Assembly: GCA_903857665.1 (NCBI GenBank)
Contig: CAIOFV010000037.1
Location: 1 to 64,000 of the forward strand
DNA length: 64,000 nucleotides
Direction: 5' to 3'
Source of the DNA: an uncultured Myxococcales bacterium
GTDB taxonomy: Bacteria; Myxococcota_A; UBA9042; DTJE01
Part shown: positions 18,090 to 27,427 of the stretch, piece after piece
Layout: each line of letters starts with the position of its first letter
Position numbering within the stretch: position 1 is the first letter of the stretch
Made by a program: the position numbers and the translations under genes
The notes under the pieces: model-generated
Told to the model about the DNA's origin: nothing
The model's database searches: none
Seen by the model: only the letters and a program-made list of their open reading frames with translations

Positions 18090-19109
18090 ATGAGCGAACC
18101 GAACGAAGACAAACTTCCGAAGGACGTGCACGAACTGCTGCTGAACCGGGAAGAGGAAGGGGGACACACGCACGCGGCCCAGGACGTCATCACCGACGCC
18201 CGCAGGCCGAAGCGTGAGAAGTACCTCACCGTCCCGGTGATCGTCATCCTCGTGTCCCTCGCCCTGACGGCGGTAGGGCTGGGGGTGATCTTCTCCAGCG
18301 CCGTGCTGTCCGAACAGTTCTCCGCCATGCTTTCGGGCGATCTCGGCAAATACAAGGAGCAACTGCGCAAGGTCCGCGAGGACAAGGTGCGCGAGATCGA
18401 AAGCGTCACGGGCAACCGGTACGGCAGCCTGTCGCTGTTCTATTCGCCCCGCACTGCCCGCGTGACCATCACGGAATACAAGTACAAGCTCGACTGCTCG
18501 AAGGCGTCCGGCGACGACGAGACCCTCGCCTGCCTCCGCAAGAAGGTCGACTACAGCCAGAAGCCCGAGGTCCGGCAGATCGACAACCCGTCGCTCAAGC
18601 TCAAGGACAAGGAAATCGTCGATCAGATCCCGTTGAACGACATCCCGATCAAGGAAGCGTCGGACGATCGCAAGACGTTGTTCTTCTATGACATGACGGT
18701 CGTGATCGAAACGGACGGCTACTACCCCCGCAAGTTCTTCCTCACCGGCGACAAGGAACACGGCCGGGGCGAGGAGGGCTGGGAATCGCTGTTCTGGGAG
18801 CAGAAGGGCCCGCAGGTGTGGATGGTCGATTTCCGCGGCGCGGACCTCCTGCCGAAGCCGGAAACAGCCCGCGAAAACTACAAGAAGGCCCTGAACGACT
18901 GGGAGTGCATCAAGCGCGAGATCGACGGCAAGCGCAAGGCCGGCAAGTCTGTTTCGGGCGACACCGAGAACGGCCTGTTCATCGAGATCCTGAACCGGAA
19001 CGGGTTCAAGACCTTCGAAGAGTTCAACGTCATCGACGTGGAACTCCGCAAGGACGACAAGTTCGCGAAGTCCTTCGACGCCGACCTCAAGAAGGTCGTG
19101 TGCAAGTAG
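18090..19109 (+). CDS. Single-pass membrane protein of unknown function
   Basis: A 339-aa product I do not recognise. About 45 charged cytoplasmic residues (with PKDVHELLLNREEEGG) precede one membrane segment (about 51-73, VPVIVILVSLALTAVGLGVIF). A roughly 260-residue Lys/Asp/Glu-rich extracytoplasmic part follows, with few aromatic residues and four cysteines. The Lys-rich composition stands out against Arg-rich neighbours. No enzyme motif is visible. ATG 18090 follows GTGAGGCAG and a strong promoter; the frame is open further upstream but overlaps the Clp gene. A link to the preceding Clp-like protein is possible by position only. Confidence 0.65.
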   Translation: MSEPNEDKLPKDVHELLLNREEEGGHTHAAQDVITDARRPKREKYLTVPVIVILVSLALTAVGLGVIFSSAVLSEQFSAMLSGDLGKYKEQLRKVREDKVREIESVTGNRYGSLSLFYSPRTARVTITEYKYKLDCSKASGDDETLACLRKKVDYSQKPEVRQIDNPSLKLKDKEIVDQIPLNDIPIKEASDDRKTLFFYDMTVVIETDGYYPRKFFLTGDKEHGRGEEGWESLFWEQKGPQVWMVDFRGADLLPKPETARENYKKALNDWECIKREIDGKRKAGKSVSGDTENGLFIEILNRNGFKTFEEFNVIDVELRKDDKFAKSFDADLKKVVCK

Positions 19110-19174
19110 CCCGCCGCACGCCCACCCCCCAGCGCACCCCTTCCAGCCGATCGTGATGTCTTCGGGGAAGTCGC

Positions 19175-19627
19175 CTAGCAACGCCGAGAAACACTGTCCA
19201 GCTGGATCGTGACCGGACCGTCGTTGACCAGGCTCACCGCCATCATCGCCTGGAACTCGCCGAACACGCAGGGCAGGCCCGTCGCCAGGAACCGCCGCTC
19301 GACGATGGGCCAGAAGGCGCGCGCCTCCTCGACCGGCATGGCCTCGGTCCAGGAGGGGCGGTTCCCCTTCCGGCAGTCGCCGTAGAGCGTGAACTGGCTG
19401 ATGATGCACAGCCCGCCGGCGACCTCGCCGACCGACAGGTTCATCTTGCCCTCGGGATCCTCGAACACCCGCAACCGGGACACCTTGCCGGCCACCCAGT
19501 CGAGGTCCTCGATCGTGTCCCCGCTCCGCAGCCCCACGAACACCAGCAGGCCCCGGCCAAGTGTCGCGACGGGGCGGCCGTCAACCGTCACCCGGGCCTC
19601 GGAAACCCGCTGGATCACGCAGCGCAT
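19175..19627 (-). CDS. dtd: D-aminoacyl-tRNA deacylase
   Basis: A 150-aa enzyme that hydrolyses D-amino acids (and glycine on tRNA-Ala) from mischarged tRNAs. The length and both signature motifs match DTD1: SQFTLYGDCRKGNRPSW in the middle and the C-terminal NDGPVTIQLDS, where the Gly-cisPro pair gives chiral proofreading. The N-terminus MRCVIQRVSEARVTVDG is classic. ATG 19627 follows GGAGGGACCCGCG. Cytoplasmic. It lies 22 nt downstream of the large Cys-rich lipoprotein gene on the same strand and may be the last gene of that transcript. Confidence 0.95.
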   Translation of the reverse strand: MRCVIQRVSEARVTVDGRPVATLGRGLLVFVGLRSGDTIEDLDWVAGKVSRLRVFEDPEGKMNLSVGEVAGGLCIISQFTLYGDCRKGNRPSWTEAMPVEEARAFWPIVERRFLATGLPCVFGEFQAMMAVSLVNDGPVTIQLDSVSRRC

Positions 19628-19649
19628 CGCGGGTCCCTCCGGGCGAGTT

Positions 19650-22052
19650 TCAGGCGCATGTGATGGGCAGGCAGGCCTTCACGCTGCCCGATGGCGACGA
19701 ATCCAACGGAGCCGCCGTCGATGTGCAGATCGAGCCGTCCGCCTGTCCCACGCAATCGGCATCGACGTCGCAGGGCGCCACGCACCGGTAGTCCCTCAGG
19801 TAGGGAACCGACGAGGCGTCGGCGCACCTCAGACCGGGACCGCAGTCCTCGTCGACCCGGCACTGCACGCACGAGGTCACCTGTCGGCAGATCGGGATGC
19901 TCAGGGAAGCGGTCGGATCGGACCGGGGCACGACGACGCGCGGGGCGCAGACCGCCCCCCAGCCTGCCACGAGGCCACAATCGGCGTCCGTCCGGCAACC
20001 CAGGGAGCAGAAGCCCACGCCCGACAGGGCCGAGGGTTCGCACAGGCCCGTGGCGCAATCGGATCCATCCTTCGATGGGGTGCAGGGCTGCCCCGGCGCG
20101 GCGCCGCCGGTCGGCTTGACGCAGAACCAGCGAACCTCGTCGATGCCGCCCGGGACGCCGGTTCGCACCGCCGCCCGGCAGTACTCGTCGAGGTTCGCGC
20201 AGACCGGGGTGTCGTCGCAGGGAGCCAGGCTGCTGTCGCCGGGCACCGGCACGCACCAGGATGCCCACAGGTCGTCGGTGTTCACGCGAGTGCCGGCGGC
20301 GGAAAACGGCAGGGCTTCGCAGGTCCACCGGACCGTCGAGCTCCCGAAGGAGGACGAGTCGGGACAGTCGGCCCGCGTCCGACAGGGTTCCGAGCAGATC
20401 CCCGGCACGCCGTCGGTGGCGTCCTCGAGCAGGCAGGCCCGCGAACGGCACGTCGCCCCGAAGGCGGCTGCGCCACAGGCGGTCCCGACCGGCTGGGCAT
20501 CGGTGGGCGGCGCCATGCAGAGCAGGTCCACCCGCGTCGGGTCCGCGGTGGCGGGGACATAGGCCGTGCAGGCCGCATCCGCGGCGCAGTCCGAAGCGAC
20601 CAGGCAGGCCGGCGCCGGGTCGCCCGACGTCAGGCACAGGGGAACCCGCAGGTTCACGTCGATCTTCCCGTCGCCATTGGCGTCGGTGGGGAACTCCCGG
20701 AGGCCGCACCGCTGGCCCGCCCCGCAGTCGGCATCCTCCGTGCACAGGGCGCCGCAACGACCGTCGAAGCAGTAGGCCTCGTTCGAGCAGGGAACGACCG
20801 GTCGACCGTCGCCCGCGGCCGTGTTGCAGGGCTGGCCCTCGCCGGCGCCCCCCGCCAGGCGTCGCTGGCATCGGCCGGGAGGGTCGCCGGCCGCTGACGC
20901 GATCATCTGCGCGACGTCGGCAAGGCAATAGAAGGCTGGATCCCGGCAGTCCTGGTCGATGCGGCACGCCTTGGGTGCGCAGGCGGCGTACAGCCCGGAA
21001 GGGTCGGCGATCAACACGCCGGTCGAGCACGACCAGGCGCTGCAATCCGCATCGGTCGCGCAGGACGCCCCGCCGTCCCGGCACGTGCCGGAGGCCGAAT
21101 CACACTGGACAGCGTCCGTGACGCAGGCCCCGTCGTTCGCGCAGGGCGCCGAGCATCCCCGGGTCGAGCAGTTCCACGCAAGGCACCGCCTCGCCTGCCC
21201 CAGCCCCGGATCCCAGCCACAGGGGTCTGCCAGCAGGCCTCCCCCCGGGGTCGCAGCCAGGCACCGGGCCTCCCGGTTGCCGCGCACCTTCACGTATCCG
21301 CAGGCCTCGCCCGACGGACAGGGGGTCCCGTCGTCGCAGGGGGTGAAGGAGGAGCGCGGAAGGCAGCGGCCCCGAGCTCCTCCGGGGCCTGCGGCCAGTT
21401 CCTCCTCGACACAGGCCCACGCCCCGGGGAACCGGTCGGCCAGCGCCCCTTGGCAATCCCCGGCTGGGGCGTCGTCATCATCGATCCCATCGGTTCCCGG
21501 GATGCCCGTGCCGTTCTGCACGATGTCCCGCGTCAGCGAGCACCAGCGCGAGCAGACGCCGGATACGCATGGCCCCTCGCGACACTGGTCGTCCTGGCAG
21601 CCGGGCCAGGACGGGTTCGCGACGCCCGACCCGGGCAGCCAGGAAATCGCGACGGTCGGGGAACAGTCCTCGGTCGGGCCACAGCCCCCCCCGAAGGCGA
21701 TCTGCACGGACATCAGCAGGCACTGGGATCCGTCGGTGGCGCACTGGGTGCCCGATGGGCAGGTCCCGCAGGAGCCGCCGCAACCGTCGTCGCCGCAGGG
21801 ATGGCCGTAGCACTGCGTAACGCAACCCGGGTCGTGGAACGAATCCTGGCCGGGGTCCGCGGGAAGGTCGGCGTCGTGCCCACCCGAATCCCGATGATCG
21901 GATCCGGGGTCCGCCACGTCCGCCACGTCCGGGAACCATCCGGGATCGGTCACCTCGACATCTGCAGGCTGCGACGGGATGTGGAACAGCGACCGGCACC
22001 CCGCGGGGGCCAGGACGACCATCGCGACCAGCAGCGACGAGCCTCGTCGCAC
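19650..22052 (-). CDS. Large cysteine-rich secreted lipoprotein
   Basis: An 800-aa product. The signal peptide ends in lipobox PAGC, giving a lipidated Cys19. A 60-residue Asp/Pro/Ala/Val leader follows (PDVADVADPGSD). The rest is a long chain of disulfide-type modules, with a CGDDGCGGSCGTCPSG block near 85-105 and about ten copies of a xDxDC motif with flanking Cys, as in RVDEDCGPGLRC and DVDADCVG. Such surface proteins are abundant in Myxococcota and relatives, and the function is unknown. It is probably attached to the outer membrane. It ends 22 nt before dtd and follows two glycosyltransferase genes. Confidence 0.8.
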   Translation of the reverse strand: MRRGSSLLVAMVVLAPAGCRSLFHIPSQPADVEVTDPGWFPDVADVADPGSDHRDSGGHDADLPADPGQDSFHDPGCVTQCYGHPCGDDGCGGSCGTCPSGTQCATDGSQCLLMSVQIAFGGGCGPTEDCSPTVAISWLPGSGVANPSWPGCQDDQCREGPCVSGVCSRWCSLTRDIVQNGTGIPGTDGIDDDDAPAGDCQGALADRFPGAWACVEEELAAGPGGARGRCLPRSSFTPCDDGTPCPSGEACGYVKVRGNREARCLAATPGGGLLADPCGWDPGLGQARRCLAWNCSTRGCSAPCANDGACVTDAVQCDSASGTCRDGGASCATDADCSAWSCSTGVLIADPSGLYAACAPKACRIDQDCRDPAFYCLADVAQMIASAAGDPPGRCQRRLAGGAGEGQPCNTAAGDGRPVVPCSNEAYCFDGRCGALCTEDADCGAGQRCGLREFPTDANGDGKIDVNLRVPLCLTSGDPAPACLVASDCAADAACTAYVPATADPTRVDLLCMAPPTDAQPVGTACGAAAFGATCRSRACLLEDATDGVPGICSEPCRTRADCPDSSSFGSSTVRWTCEALPFSAAGTRVNTDDLWASWCVPVPGDSSLAPCDDTPVCANLDEYCRAAVRTGVPGGIDEVRWFCVKPTGGAAPGQPCTPSKDGSDCATGLCEPSALSGVGFCSLGCRTDADCGLVAGWGAVCAPRVVVPRSDPTASLSIPICRQVTSCVQCRVDEDCGPGLRCADASSVPYLRDYRCVAPCDVDADCVGQADGSICTSTAAPLDSSPSGSVKACLPITCA

Positions 22053-22121
22053 GCGGACACCCCCCGGAGAACCTCCAGAACACTACCCGTTTCAACGCCC
22101 GCGAGCAACCGGAGGACGCCG

Positions 22122-23294
22122 TCAGCGGCCCGCACCAGGCTCGCGCCGGAGCCACTTCGCCCAGCGATCGGCGACCGTATCCCACGACAGGTCCGCGACC
22201 GCGGCCATCGCGCCGCGGGACAGGCTCGCCCTGAGTTCGTGGTCCTCCAGCACCGCACGGATCGCCCGACGCAGATCCGCCGCGTCGCCGGGAACGGCCA
22301 GCAGCCCTCCGCCGTGGCGGAACACGGCCTCACCGGCGCCGCCAGCCGACGTGGTGACGACCGGCAGGCCGCACGACCACGCTTCCGGGATCACCCGGGG
22401 CATCCCCTCGGCCCGTCCCAGGAAGCCGACGCGGGAAGGAACGACCAGCAGGTCCGCTCTCGCCATCGCGCGCCGCGCGTCCTCCCGATCCACTTCGCCC
22501 TCGAACCGCGCGCGGACCCCCAGGTCGGCCGCCAGTCGGCGCAGCGCCGGGCCTTCCGGGCCGTCCCCGACCACCGTCAGCGCCACGTTCGACAACCCGG
22601 CCACGGCCCGCAGCAGCACGTCCACGCCCTTCTGCGGCACCAGTCGACCCACGAACAGCAACCGCTTGACGGTGGCGTGCCCCGACGGCGGTCCCACGAC
22701 GGTCCGAAGGTCCACGCCGAGGGGAATCGTGACCAGCCGGGCATGATCGCCGACGGCCTTCCGAACCTCCTGCTCGACCGTCGCCGAAACGCATGCCACG
22801 GACGTCGCCGAACGCACCGCTTCGCGAATCAGGAGGGACAGCGGGGGAAGGCGCGCAGCGACGGGCGGCCCCGAGTGGGCGACCACGAACAACGGCCGAC
22901 CCGAGACCCGGGCCACCGCGGCCCCGACCGCGCCCATCGGCAACAACCAATGCGCCACGATGGCGTCGCACACCGCCGCGCGCGCGGCGGCCTCGATGGC
23001 GAAGGCGGTCAGGAAACGGGGCAACCCCAGGGCCTCCGTCGGGTGCCGCCGCAGGTTCGATTCAAGCCCCGAGCCGTGGAACGCGCGCGATTGCGCCGGA
23101 AGGAAGGAGGGCAGCCACTCCACCCGCACCGGGTCCGTCGAATCGGGGGCCGGCACGTCATCCGGGGGCCGCGGCGCGGCCACCAGGATGTCGAACCCCC
23201 GTCGCGCAAGGAAATCGCACCAGTCCTTCACGAAGCCGCCCCGGGCGTCGCCGGGGCGAAGAGGCCACGAACTGGTGAGTACCAGCAGGCGCAT
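22122..23294 (-). CDS. Glycosyltransferase family 4 protein
   Basis: A 390-aa GT-B glycosyltransferase. The N-terminal acceptor half starts MRLLVLTSSWPLRPGDARGGF. The C-terminal nucleotide-sugar half has LLFVGRLVPQKGVDVLLRAV, VVGDGPEGPALRR and the retaining EX7E motif in EGMPRVIPEAWSCGLPVV. This is the GT4 (Glycos_transf_1) pattern. The sugar and acceptor are not readable. It sits 57 nt after a GT2 gene on the same strand, so the two probably act on one glycan or lipid-linked substrate. Cytoplasmic or membrane-peripheral; no membrane segment seen. Confidence 0.9.
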   Translation of the reverse strand: MRLLVLTSSWPLRPGDARGGFVKDWCDFLARRGFDILVAAPRPPDDVPAPDSTDPVRVEWLPSFLPAQSRAFHGSGLESNLRRHPTEALGLPRFLTAFAIEAAARAAVCDAIVAHWLLPMGAVGAAVARVSGRPLFVVAHSGPPVAARLPPLSLLIREAVRSATSVACVSATVEQEVRKAVGDHARLVTIPLGVDLRTVVGPPSGHATVKRLLFVGRLVPQKGVDVLLRAVAGLSNVALTVVGDGPEGPALRRLAADLGVRARFEGEVDREDARRAMARADLLVVPSRVGFLGRAEGMPRVIPEAWSCGLPVVTTSAGGAGEAVFRHGGGLLAVPGDAADLRRAIRAVLEDHELRASLSRGAMAAVADLSWDTVADRWAKWLRREPGAGR

Positions 23295-23351
23295 GATCGT
23301 TCAATGCCCTCCGGTCGGCCTCGTCGGCCGCAAACGGGTTCGGGCCGGATC

Positions 23352-24113
23352 CTACCCCGCAGCGCGCGCCGCCGCACGGGTCGGCCCGGATGCAGCCGTT
23401 CCGATCCGCCGACGCGCCAACCCTTTCACCAGGAACCCCCTCAGCAGCACCAGTGGGTACACGATCGCAGCCAGGGCCGGCCGGATCCCCGACGGCTCGC
23501 CCCGGTACACCGGGGCCACCGTCACCTGCGCCACCGGCAGTCCGGCGCCGGCCAGCGCCGCCAGCAGGTCGTTCGGGAAACCGTATCGGGGGTACAGCCA
23601 CTCCAGCGGCAGGCGATCCAGCGCGTCCAACCGCAAGGCCGTGTATCCGCATTGGGAGTCCATCAGGCCCGTCAGCCCGGTCACCCGGCGCGTCAGCCAG
23701 GTCAGGCAGCAGTTCCCGGCAAACCTCGTCAACGGCATGACCCTGGGACAGTCGGGATGCGACAGGCGATCGCCCTTGCTGTAGGCCGCCTGGCGCTGCA
23801 GCACGGGAGCCAGCAGCGCGGGCAGGTCCGCCGGATCCATCTGGCCGTCGGCCGCCATCACCACCGCGACATCCGCTCCCAGGCGACGCGCTTCCGCGTA
23901 CCCGGTCAGGATGGCCGCCCCGACGCCCCGATTCCGGTCATGGCGAACCCAGGCCACGCGCGCCTCGGTAGCCGCCTCCGCCCTCGGATGCGACCCGTCG
24001 TCCACCACCACGAATTCATCGACGAAGGAGGGGACCGCCAGCAGGACGGACTTCAGCCGACCGCCCGCGTTGAAGGCCGGGATCACGACCGCGACTCGCT
24101 GGCCTTGCAGCAT
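23352..24113 (-). CDS. Glycosyltransferase family 2 protein
   Basis: A 253-aa GT-A enzyme. VVIPAFNAGGRLKSVL, EFVVVDDGSHP, the RNRGVGAAILTGYAEA helix and the metal-binding AADGQMDPADLP are all in place, resembling dolichol/polyprenyl-phosphate mannose synthase-type GT2 proteins. There are no strong membrane segments, only one moderately hydrophobic stretch near the C-terminus (AIVYPLVLLRGFLV). The product may be a polyprenyl-phosphate sugar, but that is an inference. It begins 6 nt after the outer-membrane protein gene, in the same operon. Confidence 0.9.
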   Translation of the reverse strand: MLQGQRVAVVIPAFNAGGRLKSVLLAVPSFVDEFVVVDDGSHPRAEAATEARVAWVRHDRNRGVGAAILTGYAEARRLGADVAVVMAADGQMDPADLPALLAPVLQRQAAYSKGDRLSHPDCPRVMPLTRFAGNCCLTWLTRRVTGLTGLMDSQCGYTALRLDALDRLPLEWLYPRYGFPNDLLAALAGAGLPVAQVTVAPVYRGEPSGIRPALAAIVYPLVLLRGFLVKGLARRRIGTAASGPTRAAARAAG

Positions 24114-24119
24114 CGGGCG

Positions 24120-24836
24120 TCAGAATTCGAAGGCGATTCCCGCCACGAAGTTGCGGGACGACAGATTCATGGACGTCTTCGAACCGAAGTCGTCGATCCA
24201 GTTCCAGGTGTACTCGGCGAACAGGTAGGTGTTGTTGACACCCATCTCGTCGTCGAGGGTCTGGGCCATCATGGGGGCCAGCGAGTCCAGTTGGAACATG
24301 AGCCCCACCGACGCGTGCCCGCCGAACGTCAAGCCGCGACCGCGGGTCCCGTCCGCGGCCTTGGACACCGAGCCGACCCCGTTGGTGACCCACCAGAAGT
24401 AGCCGTCCAGGCCGCCCTTCACGACCGGCACGAACGGGAACTTGAAGCGATGCGCCAGGTAGTCGAAGCGGTAGATCAACGACAGCGACAGCGGCAGGAG
24501 GTGCATCTTGGTGGGGTCGGTGGACTTCGCACCACTCTCCAGCAAGCCGTGGCCCTTGGCCTGGGTGTACCCGATGGATCCGCCAACGGCCAGGACACCG
24601 ACCTGCTTGAAGAATTCCCAGTCGAACTCCACCTGGCTCGTCAGGAAATACCCGCCGCCGAACGTGTCGTTCCACGGCTTCTTGGTCGTGAATTCCTTGT
24701 CCACGTCCGGCCTCCAGGGCCCGAACTTCAGTTCGGCTATGAAGTTGCGCGGGGACTCGGCCCGGGCGGGAAGGCTCGCGCCCACCACCACCAGCGCCGC
24801 CAGTACCGCCAGAGGCAACGAAATCGCAGTCCGCAT
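24120..24836 (-). CDS. Outer-membrane beta-barrel protein, MXAN_2562-like
   Basis: A 238-aa product with a Sec signal peptide (1-26, ending SLPARAES). The rest alternates aromatic and hydrophobic strands (FIAELKFGPWRPDVD, FLTSQVEFDWEFF, LSLIYRFDYL) and ends in Phe (AGIAFEF), the usual insertion signal of outer-membrane barrels. The KFGPWRPDVD start recalls the OMP group named after Myxococcus MXAN_2562. That match is from memory and should be checked. The ATG overlaps the stop of the upstream CFI-box gene, as expected for a conserved pair. Confidence 0.7.
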   Translation of the reverse strand: MRTAISLPLAVLAALVVVGASLPARAESPRNFIAELKFGPWRPDVDKEFTTKKPWNDTFGGGYFLTSQVEFDWEFFKQVGVLAVGGSIGYTQAKGHGLLESGAKSTDPTKMHLLPLSLSLIYRFDYLAHRFKFPFVPVVKGGLDGYFWWVTNGVGSVSKAADGTRGRGLTFGGHASVGLMFQLDSLAPMMAQTLDDEMGVNNTYLFAEYTWNWIDDFGSKTSMNLSSRNFVAGIAFEF

Positions 24837-26116
24837 CACGACCGCCTCCTTGCGCGGACTACGGCCAGCGTCGCAAACCCGGCCGCGAACATCACCAGGA
24901 TCAGGCACAGCGGCACGACGAAGCCCCATCCGGACGGCAGCGCCGTCGCCAGGCCGGCCATCGTGACCAGGGGCCACAGCATCACGCGGGCCGTGGCGCG
25001 CAGCCCTTCACTGCCTGCGATGAAGTCCGCAAGGGGCGGGCTGAGGGCGTAGTACGTCGCCACCAGGCCGCGACCCGGCCCCCACGTCATCAGGAAGCGG
25101 TCCCGGAAGGCCCGCAGCGTCCAGACCTCGTCGGCCATGTACGACCCGTAGGCGGCCGTGGCGATGAAGCAGTATCCGCCCTTGTCGTGCCCGACCTCGG
25201 GGCTCGACCGGTAGGCCTCGAAGAAATCGTAGACCGGCACGGGCATGGCCGTGCTGACGGCGGACAGGGGGCCTTCGTTCCCGTTCTCGTCCACGGCCGC
25301 CACGGCATAGTAGTACATGACGTTGTTGTCGAGCCCCGTGACCTGGTGGGTGTGCGAACTGATGGACCCATCGCGCTTGGCCAGGGTGAGCGTGGTGCCG
25401 TCGAACGTTTCCTTGCTCGTATAGACGGCATACGTGAGCCCCGTCTCATCCGTGTTGTCCGGATCGGTCCACTTCACCGTGATGTTCGAATCCCCCTCGT
25501 TGGGTTCCCCCAGCACGGGCGCCGCCGGAGGCTTCAGGTCGAACCGGAAGGGGATCGCCTCGCCATCGACCCAGGCCGCCGTGGTCAGGACCGCGGGCGC
25601 CGACACGATGACGTACAGGTTCGTCGTCTTGTCCGTTCCCGATTGGCAGTCCGTGGTGGTCAATGCGTTGTCGGCTGCCACGTCGCTGACGACCTGGACC
25701 TGCAACGAAACCGTCGTGGCAGAGGCCGTGGAGGGGAAATCCTGGGCGGGATAGAACATCCCGGTGTGACAGGAGGCATCATCGACCGTGTTGGTGGCGG
25801 TTTGCGCGCAGGTCCCGTTCGGAAGGCTCAGCTTGGCATACCACTGCCACTCCGACGTCGTCTCGTTGTTCAACATCCACTTGACCTTGAGGTAGCAGGC
25901 GTTCTTCCTGAGGTCCAGGCAGTCGGCGAGGTTGACGACGTGCTTCGTATCCAGGGAAGTCTTCCCGATACGAGCGTCCAGGCTGCAGCCGGTGCCCACG
26001 GCCTCGAGGCCCTGGAACGAATAGTTGGTGATGGTCGCCCCGGCCCGGATCGGGGCCAGCGTCGTCGCAACCAGTACCGCCAGTGCCAGGGACACGATGC
26101 GTGCGTTCGTTTTCAT
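24836..26116 (-). CDS. Secreted FN3 protein with C-terminal CFI-box membrane anchor
   Basis: A 426-aa product. A signal peptide (1-27, IRAGAT) leads to a Cys-containing beta region (30-190). A fibronectin type III domain follows (about 200-295, PPAAPVLGEPNEGDSNITVKW to YAVAAVDENGNEGPLS). The C-terminus has YCFIATAAYGS, the CFI-box, then helical segments and a final membrane span ending RARRRS, a sorting-type tail seen in many deltaproteobacterial surface proteins. Its partner is the adjacent outer-membrane protein; MXAN_2561/2562 in Myxococcus looks analogous (from memory). Start ATG 26116, chosen for the signal peptide. Confidence 0.72.
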   Translation of the reverse strand: MKTNARIVSLALAVLVATTLAPIRAGATITNYSFQGLEAVGTGCSLDARIGKTSLDTKHVVNLADCLDLRKNACYLKVKWMLNNETTSEWQWYAKLSLPNGTCAQTATNTVDDASCHTGMFYPAQDFPSTASATTVSLQVQVVSDVAADNALTTTDCQSGTDKTTNLYVIVSAPAVLTTAAWVDGEAIPFRFDLKPPAAPVLGEPNEGDSNITVKWTDPDNTDETGLTYAVYTSKETFDGTTLTLAKRDGSISSHTHQVTGLDNNVMYYYAVAAVDENGNEGPLSAVSTAMPVPVYDFFEAYRSSPEVGHDKGGYCFIATAAYGSYMADEVWTLRAFRDRFLMTWGPGRGLVATYYALSPPLADFIAGSEGLRATARVMLWPLVTMAGLATALPSGWGFVVPLCLILVMFAAGFATLAVVRARRRS

Positions 26117-26296
26117 GGCGCTACATCCAAGCAAACCTCGTGCCATCCGGCACCCGCTGCAAATCCACCCCGCAAGGGCTTCGGAACCGGCCCGCGGGGA
26201 GCCTGGCGTGCCAATTTGTCAACCCGCCCGCCACAACGACGCCAGGGTTGACACAGGGGGCACCCGAGGCGGCTTCGCGCCCGGGCGGAAACCATC

Positions 26297-27355
26297 CTAC
26301 TCTTCCTCGGCCGGTTCCTGCCGGGCTTCGGCGAACACCGGCGTCACGCCCAGGAGGTACTCCGCGATGTGGACCGCGTTCAGGGCGGCCCCCTTGCGGA
26401 TGTTGTCCGAAGACAGCCAGAGGTTCAGGCCCCGATCCACGGTCGGGTCCCGCCGGATGCGGCCCACCAGCACGTCGTCGCGTCCCGTGGCGTCCAGGGG
26501 CATCGGGTACTCCCCGTTTGCCGGGTCATCCACGACCACGACGCTCGGCGCGCCGGCCAGTACCTTCCGAGCCTCGTCGGCGGTGACCGGCGAATCGAAC
26601 TCGACGTTGATCGATTCGGAATGGCCGTTCAGCACGGGCACCCGGACCGCCGTCGCGGTGATCCGCAGGTCCGGCAGGCCCAGGATCTTGCGGGACTCGT
26701 TGACGATCTTGGTTTCTTCCGTCGTGTAGCCTTCGTCCTCCGGCCGGAAGATTTCGACCTGTGGCACGACGTTGAAGGCGATCTGGTGCGGGAAGGCCTG
26801 GATTTCAAGGGGCCGCCGGTTCAGCATCGCCACGCACTGTCCCACCAGTTCGTCGCCGCCCTTCCGCCCCGCGCCGCTGACCGCCTGGTAGGTGGACACA
26901 ATGACGCGCTTCAGGCCGAACGCCTTGTGCAGGGGAGCCAGCACCAGCGTCAGCGGGATGCTGCTGCAGTTCGGGCTGCTGATGATGCCCTTATGGCCGC
27001 GGGCCGCCTCCCCGTTCACTTCCGGGACCACCAGCGGCACGTCCGGATCCATCCGGTACGCGCTGGACTTGTCGATCACCACGGCGCCGGCAGCCACGGC
27101 CCGCGGCGCGAAATCGCGGCTGACCGAGGCGCCCGGCGCGGAAAGGATCACGTCGATTCCCGCGAAATCGGCGCCGGCGAGGTTTTCGACGGTGACCTGC
27201 GTGCCGCCGAACGCGACCGTCGTCCCGGCGCTCCGTCCAGACGCGAACAGGCGAAGGCGCCCCACCGGGAACCCTCGCTCCTCCAGCAGTTCGATCGCCT
27301 CGCGGCCCACCATCCCGGTGGCGCCCACCACCGCGACGTTGAATGTCTTCGCCAT
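26297..27355 (-). CDS. asd: Aspartate-semialdehyde dehydrogenase
   Basis: Reduces L-aspartyl-4-phosphate with NADPH to aspartate semialdehyde (EC 1.2.1.11), the branch point to lysine/DAP, threonine and methionine. The 352-aa protein has the Rossmann VVGATGMVGRE, the catalytic Cys in SSPNCSSIPL, the substrate-binding Arg region and the catalytic His in NGHSESINVEF, so it should be active. ATG 27355 follows GGAGGGATCG. It supplies DAP for peptidoglycan, which fits the several wall genes nearby. The next upstream gene on this strand is bioY, 98 nt away. Confidence 0.95.
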   Translation of the reverse strand: MAKTFNVAVVGATGMVGREAIELLEERGFPVGRLRLFASGRSAGTTVAFGGTQVTVENLAGADFAGIDVILSAPGASVSRDFAPRAVAAGAVVIDKSSAYRMDPDVPLVVPEVNGEAARGHKGIISSPNCSSIPLTLVLAPLHKAFGLKRVIVSTYQAVSGAGRKGGDELVGQCVAMLNRRPLEIQAFPHQIAFNVVPQVEIFRPEDEGYTTEETKIVNESRKILGLPDLRITATAVRVPVLNGHSESINVEFDSPVTADEARKVLAGAPSVVVVDDPANGEYPMPLDATGRDDVLVGRIRRDPTVDRGLNLWLSSDNIRKGAALNAVHIAEYLLGVTPVFAEARQEPAEEE

Positions 27356-27427
27356 CGATCCCTCCAGAGTCCGGATGATTCAGGGCGTCCGGTGCGTCCC
27401 TGTCTTCGGGCTGCCCCAGGCGCCGGA

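Noticed and set aside
15422-18415. Antisense frame of nearly 1,000 codons opposite the Clp-like gene
   Set aside because: Composition (His/Arg/Gln/Gly) is that of a GC shadow and the sense frame carries clear AAA+ motifs.
21450-25052. 1,200-codon frame on the plus strand across the glycosyltransferase and outer-membrane genes
   Set aside because: It crosses five genes on the minus strand and is Arg/His/Gln-rich, typical of shadow translation.
26180-26230. TTGACA and TGGCAC near each other upstream of the CFI-box gene, possibly a sigma-54 site
   Set aside because: The GG to GC distance is 8 rather than 10 bases and there is no good -10 for the TTGACA.
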